32,237 bases of DNA from Lentisphaerota bacterium (lineage in GTDB: Bacteria; Verrucomicrobiota; Lentisphaeria; Victivallales; Victivallaceae). Under the pieces are notes generated by a model. The model saw only the letters and a program-made list of their open reading frames with translations. It was not told the origin of the DNA and did no database searches. Shown piece by piece: positions 16,591-25,285 of this stretch; within the stretch, counting starts at the first letter, position 1, and each line of letters begins with the position of its first letter. The DNA is taken from the NCBI GenBank assembly GCA_015061625.1, contig SUWG01000030.1, forward strand, positions 1 to 32,237. Reading direction: 5' to 3'. A program made the translations under genes and the position numbers.

Positions 16591-18579
16591 ATGATTCCGG
16601 AGCGTCGGCACAATACACCTCTGCCCCTGATGCAAGATGTTTTTCTTCATCCGTACCGTGAAATTTTGCATGAGCGGCGTGAATATGCCCGTAAGGTCGC
16701 CAAGCGTATTTCCGGCGGAAAGCGGTTGGAAAATGCGGCAAAGGAGCATGAATTTTTCGGATTGCACCGCAAACGAGATGGTTGGGTATTCCGGGAATAT
16801 GCGCCCCACGCTTCGTTTCTGGCACTGACCGGAGATTTTACCGGCTGGCAAGTCGATGAAAGATTTGTTCTTTCTCCGGCAGGTAACGGCATCTGGGAAG
16901 GCAAATTCCCGTTGACATCATTGAAGCACGGAATGCATTACAAGATGTTTATCCGTTATCCGGGCGGAGAGGGGATGCGTATTCCGGCTTATGCCCGTTA
17001 TGTGTGTCAGGATGAACAAAGCAAACTTTTTGCGGCGGTGATCTGGGAACCGGATAAGCCGTATAAATTCCATTATACTTCTCCGGCGGCGGCGCAGCCA
17101 TTGATCTACGAAAGCCATATCGGTATGGCGCAGGAGGAAGCCAAGGTCGGCAGTTACCGGGAATTCGCAGAAAAAATATTGCCGGAAATTGCCCGTAAAG
17201 GCTATAACACTGTGCAACTTATGGGGGTGATGGAACACCCTTATTATGGCAGTTTCGGTTATCATGTGGCGAATTTTTTTGCGGTTTCCAGCCGGTTCGG
17301 TACTCCGGAAGATTTCAAATTTCTGGTGGATGAAGCGCATCGGTTGCGTTTGCGGGTGATCATTGATCTTATTCATTCTCACGCGGTGAAAAATGTGGCA
17401 GAAGGACTGGCGGAAATCGATGGTTGCCGGACAACGTATTTTCACGATGGCGCAAGAGGTGAACATCAGGCGTGGGATTCGCTGTGCTTTGACTATGGAA
17501 AAAGTGAGGTGTTGCGCTTTCTGCTTTCCAACTGCCGTTATTTTCTGGATGAATATCATATTGACGGTTTCCGTTTTGACGGCGTGACCAGCATGATGTA
17601 TACGCATCATGGTTTGAATCGCTGTTTTACCTCTTATGAGGATTATTTTTCGCCGGAAGTAGACATTGATGCACTGGCGTATCTGACTTTAGCCAATGAC
17701 GTTATTCATGCGGTTCGTCCGGATGCGATCACCGTGGCCGAGGATGTCAGCGGTATGCCCGGACTTGCTTCGCCGGAGGGGATCGGCTTTGATTACCGGA
17801 TGGCGATGGGGGTGACGGATATGTGGTTCAAAATGCTGGATATTCCGGATGAATCGTGGAATATGTTTCAGCTTTACGGTGAATTGATCAATCGTCGCAA
17901 AGATGAAAAGAGCATCAGTTATGTAGAGTGCCACGATCAGGCGATCGTTGGTGGTCAAACCGCATTTTTCCGGATGACTGATGCGGAAATTTACTATAAT
18001 ATGCACAAAAATTCCGGGAATGGTATCATTGACCGGGCGGTGGCATTGCATAAATTGATGCGTTTGGCAACGGCAGCCACAGCCGGTCACGGATATTTGA
18101 ATTTCATGGGTAATGAATTCGGGCATCCGGAGTGGATCGATCTGCCGCGCGAAGGAAATGGTTGGAGCATGAGCCATGCCCGGCGGCAATGGAGTCTGGA
18201 AAAAGATGGGAATTTGCGGTTTGGTGAATTATCCGCTTTTGACCTTATCGTGACCCGGTTGGTCGGGCAGGGGGGATTTTTTGACCGCCCGGTGCAGACG
18301 GTGAGGATCGACGATCAAGGTAAAGTGATCGTGTTTGAAAGGGATGGATATTGGTTCTTTTTCAACTTTCACCCGGAAAATTCTTATACGGATTATGAAG
18401 TGGAAGTGTTGCGCGGCAGTTATGAAACCGTTTGTGACAGTGATGCCGTTGAATTTGGCGGCTATGGTTTGCGCCGTGCCGGGCAATGTTATTTTTCCAT
18501 GCCCCGGAGCAATGGGGAAGTGATTTCCCTGTATTTACCAAGCCGCACTGCATTGGTTCTCAAACGCCGGGAAGCGTGA
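16591..18579 (+). CDS. glgB: 1,4-alpha-glucan branching enzyme GlgB (GH13, eukaryotic-like subfamily)
   Basis: A 662-residue branching enzyme. An N-terminal CBM48-like domain (FREYAPHASFLALTGDFTGWQ) precedes the GH13 barrel. The conserved regions are DLIHSHAVKN, DGFRFDGVTSMMY with nucleophile D330, AEDVSGMPG with acid/base E384 and ECHDQ with D449. The spelling of these regions (GVTSMMY, AEDVSGMP, YVECHDQ) is closer to plant and animal branching enzymes (GH13_8) than to E. coli GlgB. It cuts alpha-1,4 chains and re-attaches them as alpha-1,6 branches. ATG 16591 lies 2 nt after the glgA stop; a TTG at 16585 overlapping that stop is an alternative start, and translational coupling to glgA is likely. 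Last gene of the glycogen operon. Confidence 0.94.
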   Translation: MIPERRHNTPLPLMQDVFLHPYREILHERREYARKVAKRISGGKRLENAAKEHEFFGLHRKRDGWVFREYAPHASFLALTGDFTGWQVDERFVLSPAGNGIWEGKFPLTSLKHGMHYKMFIRYPGGEGMRIPAYARYVCQDEQSKLFAAVIWEPDKPYKFHYTSPAAAQPLIYESHIGMAQEEAKVGSYREFAEKILPEIARKGYNTVQLMGVMEHPYYGSFGYHVANFFAVSSRFGTPEDFKFLVDEAHRLRLRVIIDLIHSHAVKNVAEGLAEIDGCRTTYFHDGARGEHQAWDSLCFDYGKSEVLRFLLSNCRYFLDEYHIDGFRFDGVTSMMYTHHGLNRCFTSYEDYFSPEVDIDALAYLTLANDVIHAVRPDAITVAEDVSGMPGLASPEGIGFDYRMAMGVTDMWFKMLDIPDESWNMFQLYGELINRRKDEKSISYVECHDQAIVGGQTAFFRMTDAEIYYNMHKNSGNGIIDRAVALHKLMRLATAATAGHGYLNFMGNEFGHPEWIDLPREGNGWSMSHARRQWSLEKDGNLRFGELSAFDLIVTRLVGQGGFFDRPVQTVRIDDQGKVIVFERDGYWFFFNFHPENSYTDYEVEVLRGSYETVCDSDAVEFGGYGLRRAGQCYFSMPRSNGEVISLYLPSRTALVLKRREA

Positions 18580-18607
18580 TTTTTCCGGCTGACAGTATAT
18601 TGATTTT

Positions 18608-18652
18608 GCGGCGTTGGCAACTTAAACCAAGTTGCCAACGCCGCAGTTTTTT
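18608..18652 (+). terminator. Strong Rho-independent terminator of the glycogen operon
   Basis: A perfect 16-bp stem (gcggcgttggcaactt, 18608-18623, with its complement at 18629-18644) and the 5-nt loop aaacc are followed by agttttttg. The stem is unusually long. On the - strand it is followed by an A-rich stretch, so it is not an obvious intrinsic terminator for the convergent dehydrogenase gene. Confidence 0.9.
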
Positions 18653-18655
18653 GTA

Positions 18656-19873
18656 TCAGAAGTCAACTTCGGTATCGAAGTAACAGCAGAGCAGCAGTTT
18701 TTCCATTTCTTCCACGCTGGGCTGGCGGGGATTGGAACCGGTACAGGCATCGGCAAGAGCATTGACCGCAATGTCATGGAGTTTGACACGGAAAATATCT
18801 TCCGGAACGAAGCCGTTTTCCGCCGGTAAACTATCCGCACCGTAATTTTTGATGCATTGAGGAATGTTGAGTGCTTCATTCATCTTGCGGAGCATGGCAA
18901 TCAGCAATTTGACCTTTTCTTCATCACTGTTGCCGCCGAGAGCCAGCGAATCGGCAATTTCTCCGTAGCGTTTGAGCGCGGCGGGATCTTTGGCGTTGAA
19001 TGCGATTACTTTGGGCAGATACATCGCATTGGCGGCCCCGTGGATGATGTGTGCGCCAAGATCGGCAAATGCCGCACCGGTTTTGTGCGCCATGGAGTGA
19101 ACGATACCCAGCAGGGCATTGGAAAAGGCCATGCCGGCAAGACATTGGGCATCATGCATGGAATCACGTTGTTCCATATTTCCGGCGTAACTGCCGGTCA
19201 GGTCATTGTTGATGGTTTTGATGGCGGCAAGAGCCAGCGGGTCGGTATAGGCGGTATGGGCGGTGGAAACATAGGCTTCCACGGCGTGTGTCATGGCATC
19301 CATACCGGTATGGGCGACCAGTTTTGGCGGCATGGTATGCGCCAGTTCTGGATCGACGATTGCCACATCGGGAGTGATTTCAAAGTCAGCGATGGGGTAT
19401 TTTATACCTTTGGCGTAATCGGTGATGATGGAAAACGCGGTAACTTCAGTGGCGGTGCCGGAAGTGGATGAGACGGCGCAGAATCTGGCTTTGGTGCGCA
19501 ATTTGGGCAGACCGAAAATTTTGCACATATCTTCAAAGGCTGTTTCGGGATATTCATATTTGATCCACATCGCTTTGGCCGCATCAATGGGCGAACCGCC
19601 GCCGATGGCGACGATCCAATCCGGTTGAAAAGCGATCATGGTGTCGGCACCTCTCATTACGGTTTCCACGGATGGATCCGGTTCGATACCTTCGATAAGA
19701 GCGACTTCCATGCCGGCTTCTTTGAGGTAAGAAACTGCTTTATCGAGGAAGCCGAATTTTTTCATTGAATTGCCGCCGACACAGATGACTGCGCGTTTGC
19801 CTTGAAATGTTTTCAGGGCTTCCAGAGCATTTTTGCCGTGATATATATCGCGAGGGAGGGTGAAACGTGGCAT
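18656..19873 (-). CDS. Iron-dependent (group III) alcohol dehydrogenase
   Basis: A 405-residue protein with the NAD-binding GGGSPID motif (91-97) and the iron-binding pattern of the family: D192 and H196 in GMDAMTHAVEAYVS, H263 in SMAHKTGAAF and H278 in IIHGAANAMYLP. SSTSGTATEVTAFSIIT is the family's central signature. It would reduce an aldehyde to an alcohol (or the reverse) in the cytoplasm, most likely in fermentation. FucO (lactaldehyde reductase) belongs to this family, so a part in L-fucose or L-rhamnose catabolism is plausible beside the cluster at 21-32 kb, but the sequence also resembles general ethanol/butanol-type dehydrogenases. The ribosome-binding site is aaagga, and a promoter lies at 19927-19955. 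It is downstream of, and in the same direction as, the AraC-family gene. Confidence 0.92.
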   Translation of the reverse strand: MPRFTLPRDIYHGKNALEALKTFQGKRAVICVGGNSMKKFGFLDKAVSYLKEAGMEVALIEGIEPDPSVETVMRGADTMIAFQPDWIVAIGGGSPIDAAKAMWIKYEYPETAFEDMCKIFGLPKLRTKARFCAVSSTSGTATEVTAFSIITDYAKGIKYPIADFEITPDVAIVDPELAHTMPPKLVAHTGMDAMTHAVEAYVSTAHTAYTDPLALAAIKTINNDLTGSYAGNMEQRDSMHDAQCLAGMAFSNALLGIVHSMAHKTGAAFADLGAHIIHGAANAMYLPKVIAFNAKDPAALKRYGEIADSLALGGNSDEEKVKLLIAMLRKMNEALNIPQCIKNYGADSLPAENGFVPEDIFRVKLHDIAVNALADACTGSNPRQPSVEEMEKLLLCCYFDTEVDF

Positions 19874-19926
19874 GGTAACAGATCCTTTCCAAATAGAGTT
19901 GACTTGCGGGAATGTGCCGCTGTATT

Positions 19927-19955
19927 AATATATCTCCGCCGGGGTATTTTTTCAA
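19927..19955 (-). promoter_or_regulatory. Promoter of the alcohol dehydrogenase gene
   Basis: On the - strand TTGAAA (19950-19955), a 17-nt spacer and TATATT (19927-19932), with a leader of about 45 nt. The end of the spacer and the -10 read ggagatata, as at the AraC-gene promoter, which might reflect a shared regulator or only promoter resemblance. Confidence 0.75.
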
Positions 19956-19993
19956 GGATGAACCATGCGAAAATGCGTTGTTGCCACACGTTT

Positions 19994-20905
19994 TTATCCG
20001 AAGAAGGCATTGTTTTTCATACGGAACTGGTGCGGTGATTGACCGAATTTTTTCCGGAAACGGAAACAGAGGTAGTTGGAGTCGCAAAAGCCGCACTCCA
20101 TGGAAATTTCCGATAAGGTTTTATTGCTGGTCAGAAGCATATTCCGGGCGTGTTGCAGACGTAAATTGAGCAGATAATCGGAAAAGGATTCCATCATTAT
20201 ACGTTTGAAAATACGGAAAAAGGTGCTTTCACTGCTGCCGAAAACCTTTGCGGCCTGTGCCAGAGTTACCTTACCGGCGATATTGTCATGCAGGAAATTC
20301 AACACTTCATCAAGTTTCTGCAGTTCATTATTGGTTGATTTGCCGTGCTTTTGTTTTTCATTGTAGAAGCGGCTGACGGCAATCAGCAATTCAGCGAAGA
20401 TCAATCCGACATAGGTGGGAGTTCCGTCGGAACGGTGATGCAGCTCGGTTTCGATACGGCGGAAATAGGTTTGCAAAGAGTATATCTGTTCGGGATCAAG
20501 CACCAAACGATGCTCAAATTTGAATATAGAACGGCTTTGCGGTTCGAGGCTGAAAAAGGTACGGTAGCCGGGGATATCAGACAACTTTTCCGGCGTGACC
20601 GGCAGTTGCTCCGGATACCAGATGAAATTCATCAGAGAAAGATTCTGCTGATTCCGGTAATGATGAAGTTCGCCGGGCAGGGTGATGAATGTATCTCCGG
20701 GTTTGATCGAATAGGTGCGTTCCTGATATTCATAAGTTCCAACACCATCAAGCACCACGGTCAATTCATGAAAATCGTGGCGGTGCCGGTGGCCGAGAGT
20801 TTTTTGATTTTTTACCAGATTGACCGCCCCGGGCGAATTGCCGGAAGCGATCAGATAGAGATCGGAAGCATCCATGATCTCAATGGAATCAATCAATACA
20901 GACAT
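19994..20905 (-). CDS. AraC-family transcriptional regulator with cupin sensor domain
   Basis: A 303-residue regulator. The N-terminal part (about 30-120) is a cupin: HRHRHDFHELTVVLDG carries the His/Glu cluster and YSIKPGDTFITLPGELHHY the second cupin motif. The C-terminal 100 residues form the double helix-turn-helix of AraC proteins (TLAQAAKVFGSSESTFFRIFKR, then LSEISMECGFCDSNYLCFRFRKKFGQSPHQFR). Such proteins bind a sugar or sugar-like ligand and usually activate adjacent catabolic operons. The gene is divergent from the pseudopilin/glycosidase operon at 21095, whose promoter has a consensus -10 but poor -35, as expected for an activated promoter. Start: ATG with aggag 6 nt upstream. Its ligand is unknown. 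Confidence 0.93.
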   Translation of the reverse strand: MSVLIDSIEIMDASDLYLIASGNSPGAVNLVKNQKTLGHRHRHDFHELTVVLDGVGTYEYQERTYSIKPGDTFITLPGELHHYRNQQNLSLMNFIWYPEQLPVTPEKLSDIPGYRTFFSLEPQSRSIFKFEHRLVLDPEQIYSLQTYFRRIETELHHRSDGTPTYVGLIFAELLIAVSRFYNEKQKHGKSTNNELQKLDEVLNFLHDNIAGKVTLAQAAKVFGSSESTFFRIFKRIMMESFSDYLLNLRLQHARNMLLTSNKTLSEISMECGFCDSNYLCFRFRKKFGQSPHQFRMKNNAFFG

Positions 20906-20935
20906 GATATCTCCTGTTATTTTTTTTCTTAATTA

Positions 20936-20964
20936 AGTATATCTCCAAAAAAGGTTGATTTCAA
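20936..20964 (-). promoter_or_regulatory. Promoter of the AraC-family gene
   Basis: On the - strand TTGAAA (20959-20964), a 17-nt spacer and TATACT (20936-20941). The leader would be about 25 nt, ending in the aggag ribosome-binding site. Confidence 0.75.
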
Positions 20965-21005
20965 ATTCTTTTGCCGGAATCTTTATATTTTTTCATGAAA
21001 TATTT

Positions 21006-21035
21006 AAGGTTTTAACAATTTTTTTGTTGTATAAT
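21006..21035 (+). promoter_or_regulatory. Probable activator-dependent promoter of the second pseudopilin operon
   Basis: A perfect -10 box TATAAT lies at 21030-21035, but the region 16-18 nt upstream (aaggtt/aggttt) is a poor -35 match. The spacer holds the interrupted palindrome aacaatttttttgtt (21014-21028). A consensus -10 with weak -35 next to a divergent AraC gene suggests activation by that protein. Because the -10 lies only a few nt before an upstream in-frame ATG at 21038, that ATG is not the likely start. Confidence 0.6.
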
Positions 21036-21094
21036 ATATGGCAGAGGTCAAAAAATTTATCTTAATGCAACCCCTAACCAAAGGAGACTTTTCC

Positions 21095-21868
21095 ATGAAA
21101 AAACAAAATGTTGCACGAAACAGTCATTCAGGTTATAAGCATAACCTGAAGCCCATGGGCTTCACCCTGATCGAATTGCTCGTGGTCATCGCCATCATCG
21201 CCATTCTGGCGGCCATTCTGCTTCCGGCCCTCAATTCCGCCCGTGAGCGCGGCCGTGCCGCCAGTTGTATCAACAATCTTAAACAATTGGGCAACGCCTT
21301 TGATATGTACGTCGGCGACTGGGATTATTATCCTCGCGGCGGTTCCGGTGTGAATCCCTCATGGACCCACTACCTTGCCCCCTATTACGGAGCCAGTGTA
21401 ACTGCCAGCAACGTTTTTGATGCGACCCAGTCAGTTCCGATGCTTCTGTGTCCCTCGGATTCCGCCCCGATGCACTCCACGGCCAATCAGGCTCTCGGCG
21501 GCAAAGACGGTATGTCATATACTGCCAACCAGTTTTTCACCAAAGGCAGCACCGGAGAATGGGGTATCAAAGCCAGTGTCCCGCAGAATGTTTCCAGCAA
21601 ATTCCTGATGTACGACGGCAGAAGTGCGATCAACGGCACTTACTACAACTACAGTTATGCGGCATACCGTCACGGCGGCCAGCACGTTCAACTGCCCGAT
21701 TCGACATCCAGTACCTACTCCGGTGATAAAAATATCAAAGTCGGTTTGAATATGCTTTTCGGCGACGGTCATGCTTCACCCTTTGACCGGATCATCCATC
21801 GTGACTGGGTCGGTTCAGACATTGCCGATAAAAATGATATTTTCTACCAGTGGCGTGATTACAGATAA
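21095..21868 (+). CDS. Prepilin-type pseudopilin heading the second glycan cluster
   Basis: A 257-residue protein. After a basic leader of about 22 residues ([11 protein letters not shown]...LKPMG) comes the prepilin motif [20 protein letters not shown] and [22 protein letters not shown], nearly identical to the protein encoded at 18-839. The C-terminal part has RHGG, then [15 protein letters not shown], the conserved end of this pseudopilin family. The ATG at 21095 is 8 nt after aaggag; an in-frame ATG at 21038 lies too close to the -10 box. The gene is followed after 41 nt by the DUF4838 gene. The product should be an inner-membrane or pseudopilus protein processed by a prepilin peptidase; no secretion machinery genes are in the window. 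Confidence 0.9.
   Translation: MKKQNVARNSHSGYKHNLKPMGFTLIELLVVIAIIAILAAILLPALNSARERGRAASCINNLKQLGNAFDMYVGDWDYYPRGGSGVNPSWTHYLAPYYGASVTASNVFDATQSVPMLLCPSDSAPMHSTANQALGGKDGMSYTANQFFTKGSTGEWGIKASVPQNVSSKFLMYDGRSAINGTYYNYSYAAYRHGGQHVQLPDSTSSTYSGDKNIKVGLNMLFGDGHASPFDRIIHRDWVGSDIADKNDIFYQWRDYR
21127..21164 (+). repeat. Hairpin plus 18-bp palindrome in the pseudopilin leader codons
   Basis: A perfect 10-bp stem (ttcaggttat, 21127-21136, with ataacctgaa, 21141-21150; loop aagc) overlaps a perfect 18-bp palindrome tgaagcccatgggcttca (21147-21164). Together they end on the Phe codon of the prepilin motif, the same place as the inverted repeat in the first pseudopilin gene. Confidence 0.85.
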
Positions 21869-21909
21869 TCTGACGTAATCAAACAAACTGTTTTCGCTGG
21901 AGTACACCT

Positions 21910-24900
21910 ATGAGATTATTGTGCCTTTTTTTCTGTATTTCGATGCTGATATTCCCTGCTTTGGCAGATGATATAATCCGCATCAACCCTGCCGAACGCC
22001 GAGCCGTTATCCTGATTCCGCCCAACGCCAATCACGGATTGCGCTATGCGGCACAGGAGTTGAGTTACCATGTGGAAAAAGCCACCGGATATAAGATCCC
22101 GGTTTCCCGCGATGCCGATGCCCCTGCCGGATGCTTCGTCATCTCTCTGGGCGAAACAGAATTTGCCCGCAAGCACGGAGTTTCCGGAGCGGGTATGGGC
22201 CACAATCAGGCACAAGTCGTTGCCGATAATGATAAACTCATCATCTCCGGCAATGACCGGGGCAATAATCTCGGAGCATTGCTCGTCGAAACTTCCGGTA
22301 CGCTCTTTGCTGTATACAATATACTTGAAAATTACAACGGTGTCCGCTGGCTTTTCCCCGGCCCGGATGGTGAAGTGATCCCGGAATCAACGACCTTTAA
22401 CTTCAAAGGCGGCAATTACGTTTCCAAAACCAAACTCCGCTTCTTTTTCTGGCGGCAGTTGTGGGCATATCAGCCGAATTGGAACAACCGCTCCGATGCT
22501 TCTTACTATATGCATCACGAAACCATCTGGCTGCTCCGCCACCGGAGCAACCGTGACCTTTCAGAGCAGCACTATCCACACGGCTTTGAAAGATGGCCCG
22601 GCAAGTATCTGACCAGCCACCCGGAATACTTCAATTTACTGCCCGACGGCACCCGCCGTTCCGATCCGACTTACTGGGGCGGTCAGGCTCACTTGATCAG
22701 TATGTGTACTGCCAATCCGGCGTTTCACCGTCAAATCGTGCAAGATTGGATCGCCAATTTCAATCCGGCCATGCCCCGGATCAACCTCAAAGGCAACGAT
22801 ACATCTTTCAAATGCGTCTGCAATCTGTGTATGGCGGTGGATGACAGCAATATCCCGGCCGCTCAAAGACTGGCCGAAGCCAGACGGCGTTTCAGTCAGG
22901 GCGACCGTTCATGGCACCGGGCTTTGGGCAACGCTACTCCCCGGATGATCCATCTTTTCCAGTCTGTCCAGCGGGAAGTTGACCGGGTCGCTCCGGAAAG
23001 ACAGGCGAAATTTTCCGGTTTGATCTACGCCAATGCTTCTGAACCGCCTCCGGCAGGCACGATCCTCGGTGACCGTTATCAACTTTGTTTCTGCCCGCCA
23101 TTTATGTTCCCCTTCCCGCAGTCAAAGGTGGATAATTACAAACGGATGTGGACCGGTTGGGCCGCCACCGGATGTGATCTGGTGATCCGCCCCAATTTTA
23201 CTTTGGATGGTCACTGTTACCCGATCAACTTCGCCAGAGAATTTTATGACATTTTCACCCATGCCGAACAGCACAACCTGACTGGCAGTGATTACGATTC
23301 GCTTACCGGTATGTTCGGGGTGAATGGTCTTACGCTCTATACCATTGCCAGATTGCAGAATACCGCTCCGGGGTCGATTACATTTGAGGAGATCGAAAAT
23401 GAATACTGCTCGGCTTTCGGCAATGCCGCCAATGATATCAAACGTTACTTTGACCGCACCGCCGAAATTTCCCGCACCGCCGGTGAACAGGCTCTGGCCG
23501 CCGGTGAAGAGGGCGGTAACTGGACCGGATATTATCAGGTCGGTTACAAACTTTTCACCCCGGAAGTTTTCGCTGAATTGACCGCCATCCTCCGTGATGC
23601 CGAAGCACACGCCGCCGGTGATGCCAAGGCTCTGGCCAGAGTAAAAATCATTCAGATTGGCGTTGAACACGCCCGGTTGACCGCCGCAACCGCCGCCGCT
23701 TTTGACAAATATAAAGCCAGCGGTGACTATATCGAATTTGCTCAATGCGTCCGGGAACTGGATGCTTTCCGCAATGAAAATTCACGCAGTTTTGCCTACA
23801 ATGCCGGATATTGCAACGTCCGGGAAAATGACCAGTGGCCCCGTGCCGCCATGGCCCGGCTCAACGAAAATACCCGGCCGCTTCCCATCGAGTGGAAATT
23901 TGCCGCCGATCCGGAAAATAACGGCTTTGCAAGAGGCTTTGCCAATTTGGATTTTGATGATTCCAACTGGCAGATGCTCCGCACCGACCGACCGTGGGAA
24001 GAACAGGGATTTGCCGATTACAACGGTTCAGGATGGTATCGCATGATTGTCGATATCCCGGCTGGTTGTCAGGATAAAGCCGTCGTCATCATCGGTGCGG
24101 CCGATGAAGCCTGCGAGGTGTATATCAACGGCCGGAAAGTTCTTGACCGCCCTTACCCCTATCAGGGCAATCCCAACAGTTACGCTGAATCATTTGAAGT
24201 GGCCTGGAATCCGATTCCCGGCAGAAATATCATCGCCGTCAGAGTCATCGACAACAACGGAGTCGGCGGTATAACCAAACCCTGTTACCTCAAATTTGAA
24301 AAACGTATCGACCGCAGTCAGAATAAAGTGCGTGACAGTTTATTCACCGCCGCCGGAAACTCCTCACCGTGGCAATTCCATAAACGGGTCGGTAATTCCA
24401 GTTTCAGCAAACAGCGGATCGATGGCCGCAATGCCGCCGTCATCACCGCAAACGGCAGAGTCGGCAACCAACTCTACCTCAATCGCTACACCGTCCACGG
24501 AATGCTCTATCAGAGAGTAGGAAATCTCACCGCCGGACAGGAATATGAACTTATCGTGACTTTCCGCACCAGCAGTGATTTTGACGGTCAGATGCTGATA
24601 TTCTGCCACGCCGACACCCAGACTTCACGCTTGAGTGACGGCAATATCCAGATTTCTGAAACAGGCAAAAAACTGCGTTGGTACACGGTTTCCAAAAGAT
24701 TCACCGCCAAAAAAGATTCAGCCAGTCTTTATCTCAATCTGGCGGCCAATAAAGGTTCGCTTTACTTTGCCGAAGTGCTGATCGTGCCGGTGCAAACCGG
24801 TTCTGCATCAGTCAATACCCCGGTATTGAATCACAACTTCGCCGCCAAAGGTCAGAATTGGGCGTTTCACCGCCGTATCGGTCAAAGTAAAGTAGATTAC

Positions 24901-25278
24901 ACCCGGTTCGACGGTAGAAATACTGTTATCTTTACCGCAGTACAGGGTGATCCGCAGAAACGTTATTTGAGAAATTTTGCCGTACACAGTCTTTTGCATC
25001 AAAACGTCAAAGGACTTGTGCCGGGAAAAAAGTACAAATTGAGCATCACTTACCGGACTGACAGCGGATTTGACGGCACCGTGCTTTTCTTTGCCCATTC
25101 CTCACGCCAGAGCGGCAAAAATGCCGGAAATATCGAAATAAACGGCCGGGCTTCAAATCAATGGGTCACGGTGACCGCTTCCTTTACTCCCGATAAAGAC
25201 AATGCCAATATCTATTTGAATTTTGCCGCCAATAAAGGCAGACTCATCATTTCAGAAGTTCTCATAACCGAGGAATAA
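21910..25278 (+). CDS. Secreted DUF4838 glycan-active protein with galactose-binding-like and tandem CBM-like domains
   Basis: A 1122-residue protein with signal peptide (MRLLCLFFCISMLIFPALA). Residues about 25-150 resemble the small N-terminal domain of GH20/GH67-type enzymes (GLRYAAQELSYHVEKATGYKIPV). The DUF4838 barrel-like part runs from about 170 to 500 and includes the FKCVCNLC cysteine cluster and FSGLIYANASEPPP. Residues about 660-800 form a GH2-like sugar-binding sandwich (SGWYRMIVDIPAG, ACEVYINGRKVLDRP). Two tandem beta-sandwich repeats of about 140 residues close the protein (about 809-950 and 970-1122); both carry W-x-F-H-(K/R)-R-(V/I)-G, (I/F)DGRN, (S)xFDG and YLN(L/F)AANKG. DUF4838 proteins accompany polysaccharide clusters but lack a settled activity. 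The ribosome-binding site ggag is 7 nt before the ATG. A surface-acting polysaccharide hydrolase or binding protein is inferred. Confidence 0.88.
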   Translation: MRLLCLFFCISMLIFPALADDIIRINPAERRAVILIPPNANHGLRYAAQELSYHVEKATGYKIPVSRDADAPAGCFVISLGETEFARKHGVSGAGMGHNQAQVVADNDKLIISGNDRGNNLGALLVETSGTLFAVYNILENYNGVRWLFPGPDGEVIPESTTFNFKGGNYVSKTKLRFFFWRQLWAYQPNWNNRSDASYYMHHETIWLLRHRSNRDLSEQHYPHGFERWPGKYLTSHPEYFNLLPDGTRRSDPTYWGGQAHLISMCTANPAFHRQIVQDWIANFNPAMPRINLKGNDTSFKCVCNLCMAVDDSNIPAAQRLAEARRRFSQGDRSWHRALGNATPRMIHLFQSVQREVDRVAPERQAKFSGLIYANASEPPPAGTILGDRYQLCFCPPFMFPFPQSKVDNYKRMWTGWAATGCDLVIRPNFTLDGHCYPINFAREFYDIFTHAEQHNLTGSDYDSLTGMFGVNGLTLYTIARLQNTAPGSITFEEIENEYCSAFGNAANDIKRYFDRTAEISRTAGEQALAAGEEGGNWTGYYQVGYKLFTPEVFAELTAILRDAEAHAAGDAKALARVKIIQIGVEHARLTAATAAAFDKYKASGDYIEFAQCVRELDAFRNENSRSFAYNAGYCNVRENDQWPRAAMARLNENTRPLPIEWKFAADPENNGFARGFANLDFDDSNWQMLRTDRPWEEQGFADYNGSGWYRMIVDIPAGCQDKAVVIIGAADEACEVYINGRKVLDRPYPYQGNPNSYAESFEVAWNPIPGRNIIAVRVIDNNGVGGITKPCYLKFEKRIDRSQNKVRDSLFTAAGNSSPWQFHKRVGNSSFSKQRIDGRNAAVITANGRVGNQLYLNRYTVHGMLYQRVGNLTAGQEYELIVTFRTSSDFDGQMLIFCHADTQTSRLSDGNIQISETGKKLRWYTVSKRFTAKKDSASLYLNLAANKGSLYFAEVLIVPVQTGSASVNTPVLNHNFAAKGQNWAFHRRIGQSKVDYTRFDGRNTVIFTAVQGDPQKRYLRNFAVHSLLHQNVKGLVPGKKYKLSITYRTDSGFDGTVLFFAHSSRQSGKNAGNIEINGRASNQWVTVTASFTPDKDNANIYLNFAANKGRLIISEVLITEE

Positions 25279-25285
25279 GTATTCT

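Noticed and set aside
18608..18644. Terminator for the alcohol dehydrogenase gene on the - strand
   Set aside because: On that strand the stem is followed by an A-rich rather than T-rich run, so only the + strand use is supported.
21038..21094. Upstream start for the second pseudopilin
   Set aside because: It lies 3 nt after a consensus -10 box and has no ribosome-binding site, while ATG 21095 has aaggag at good distance.
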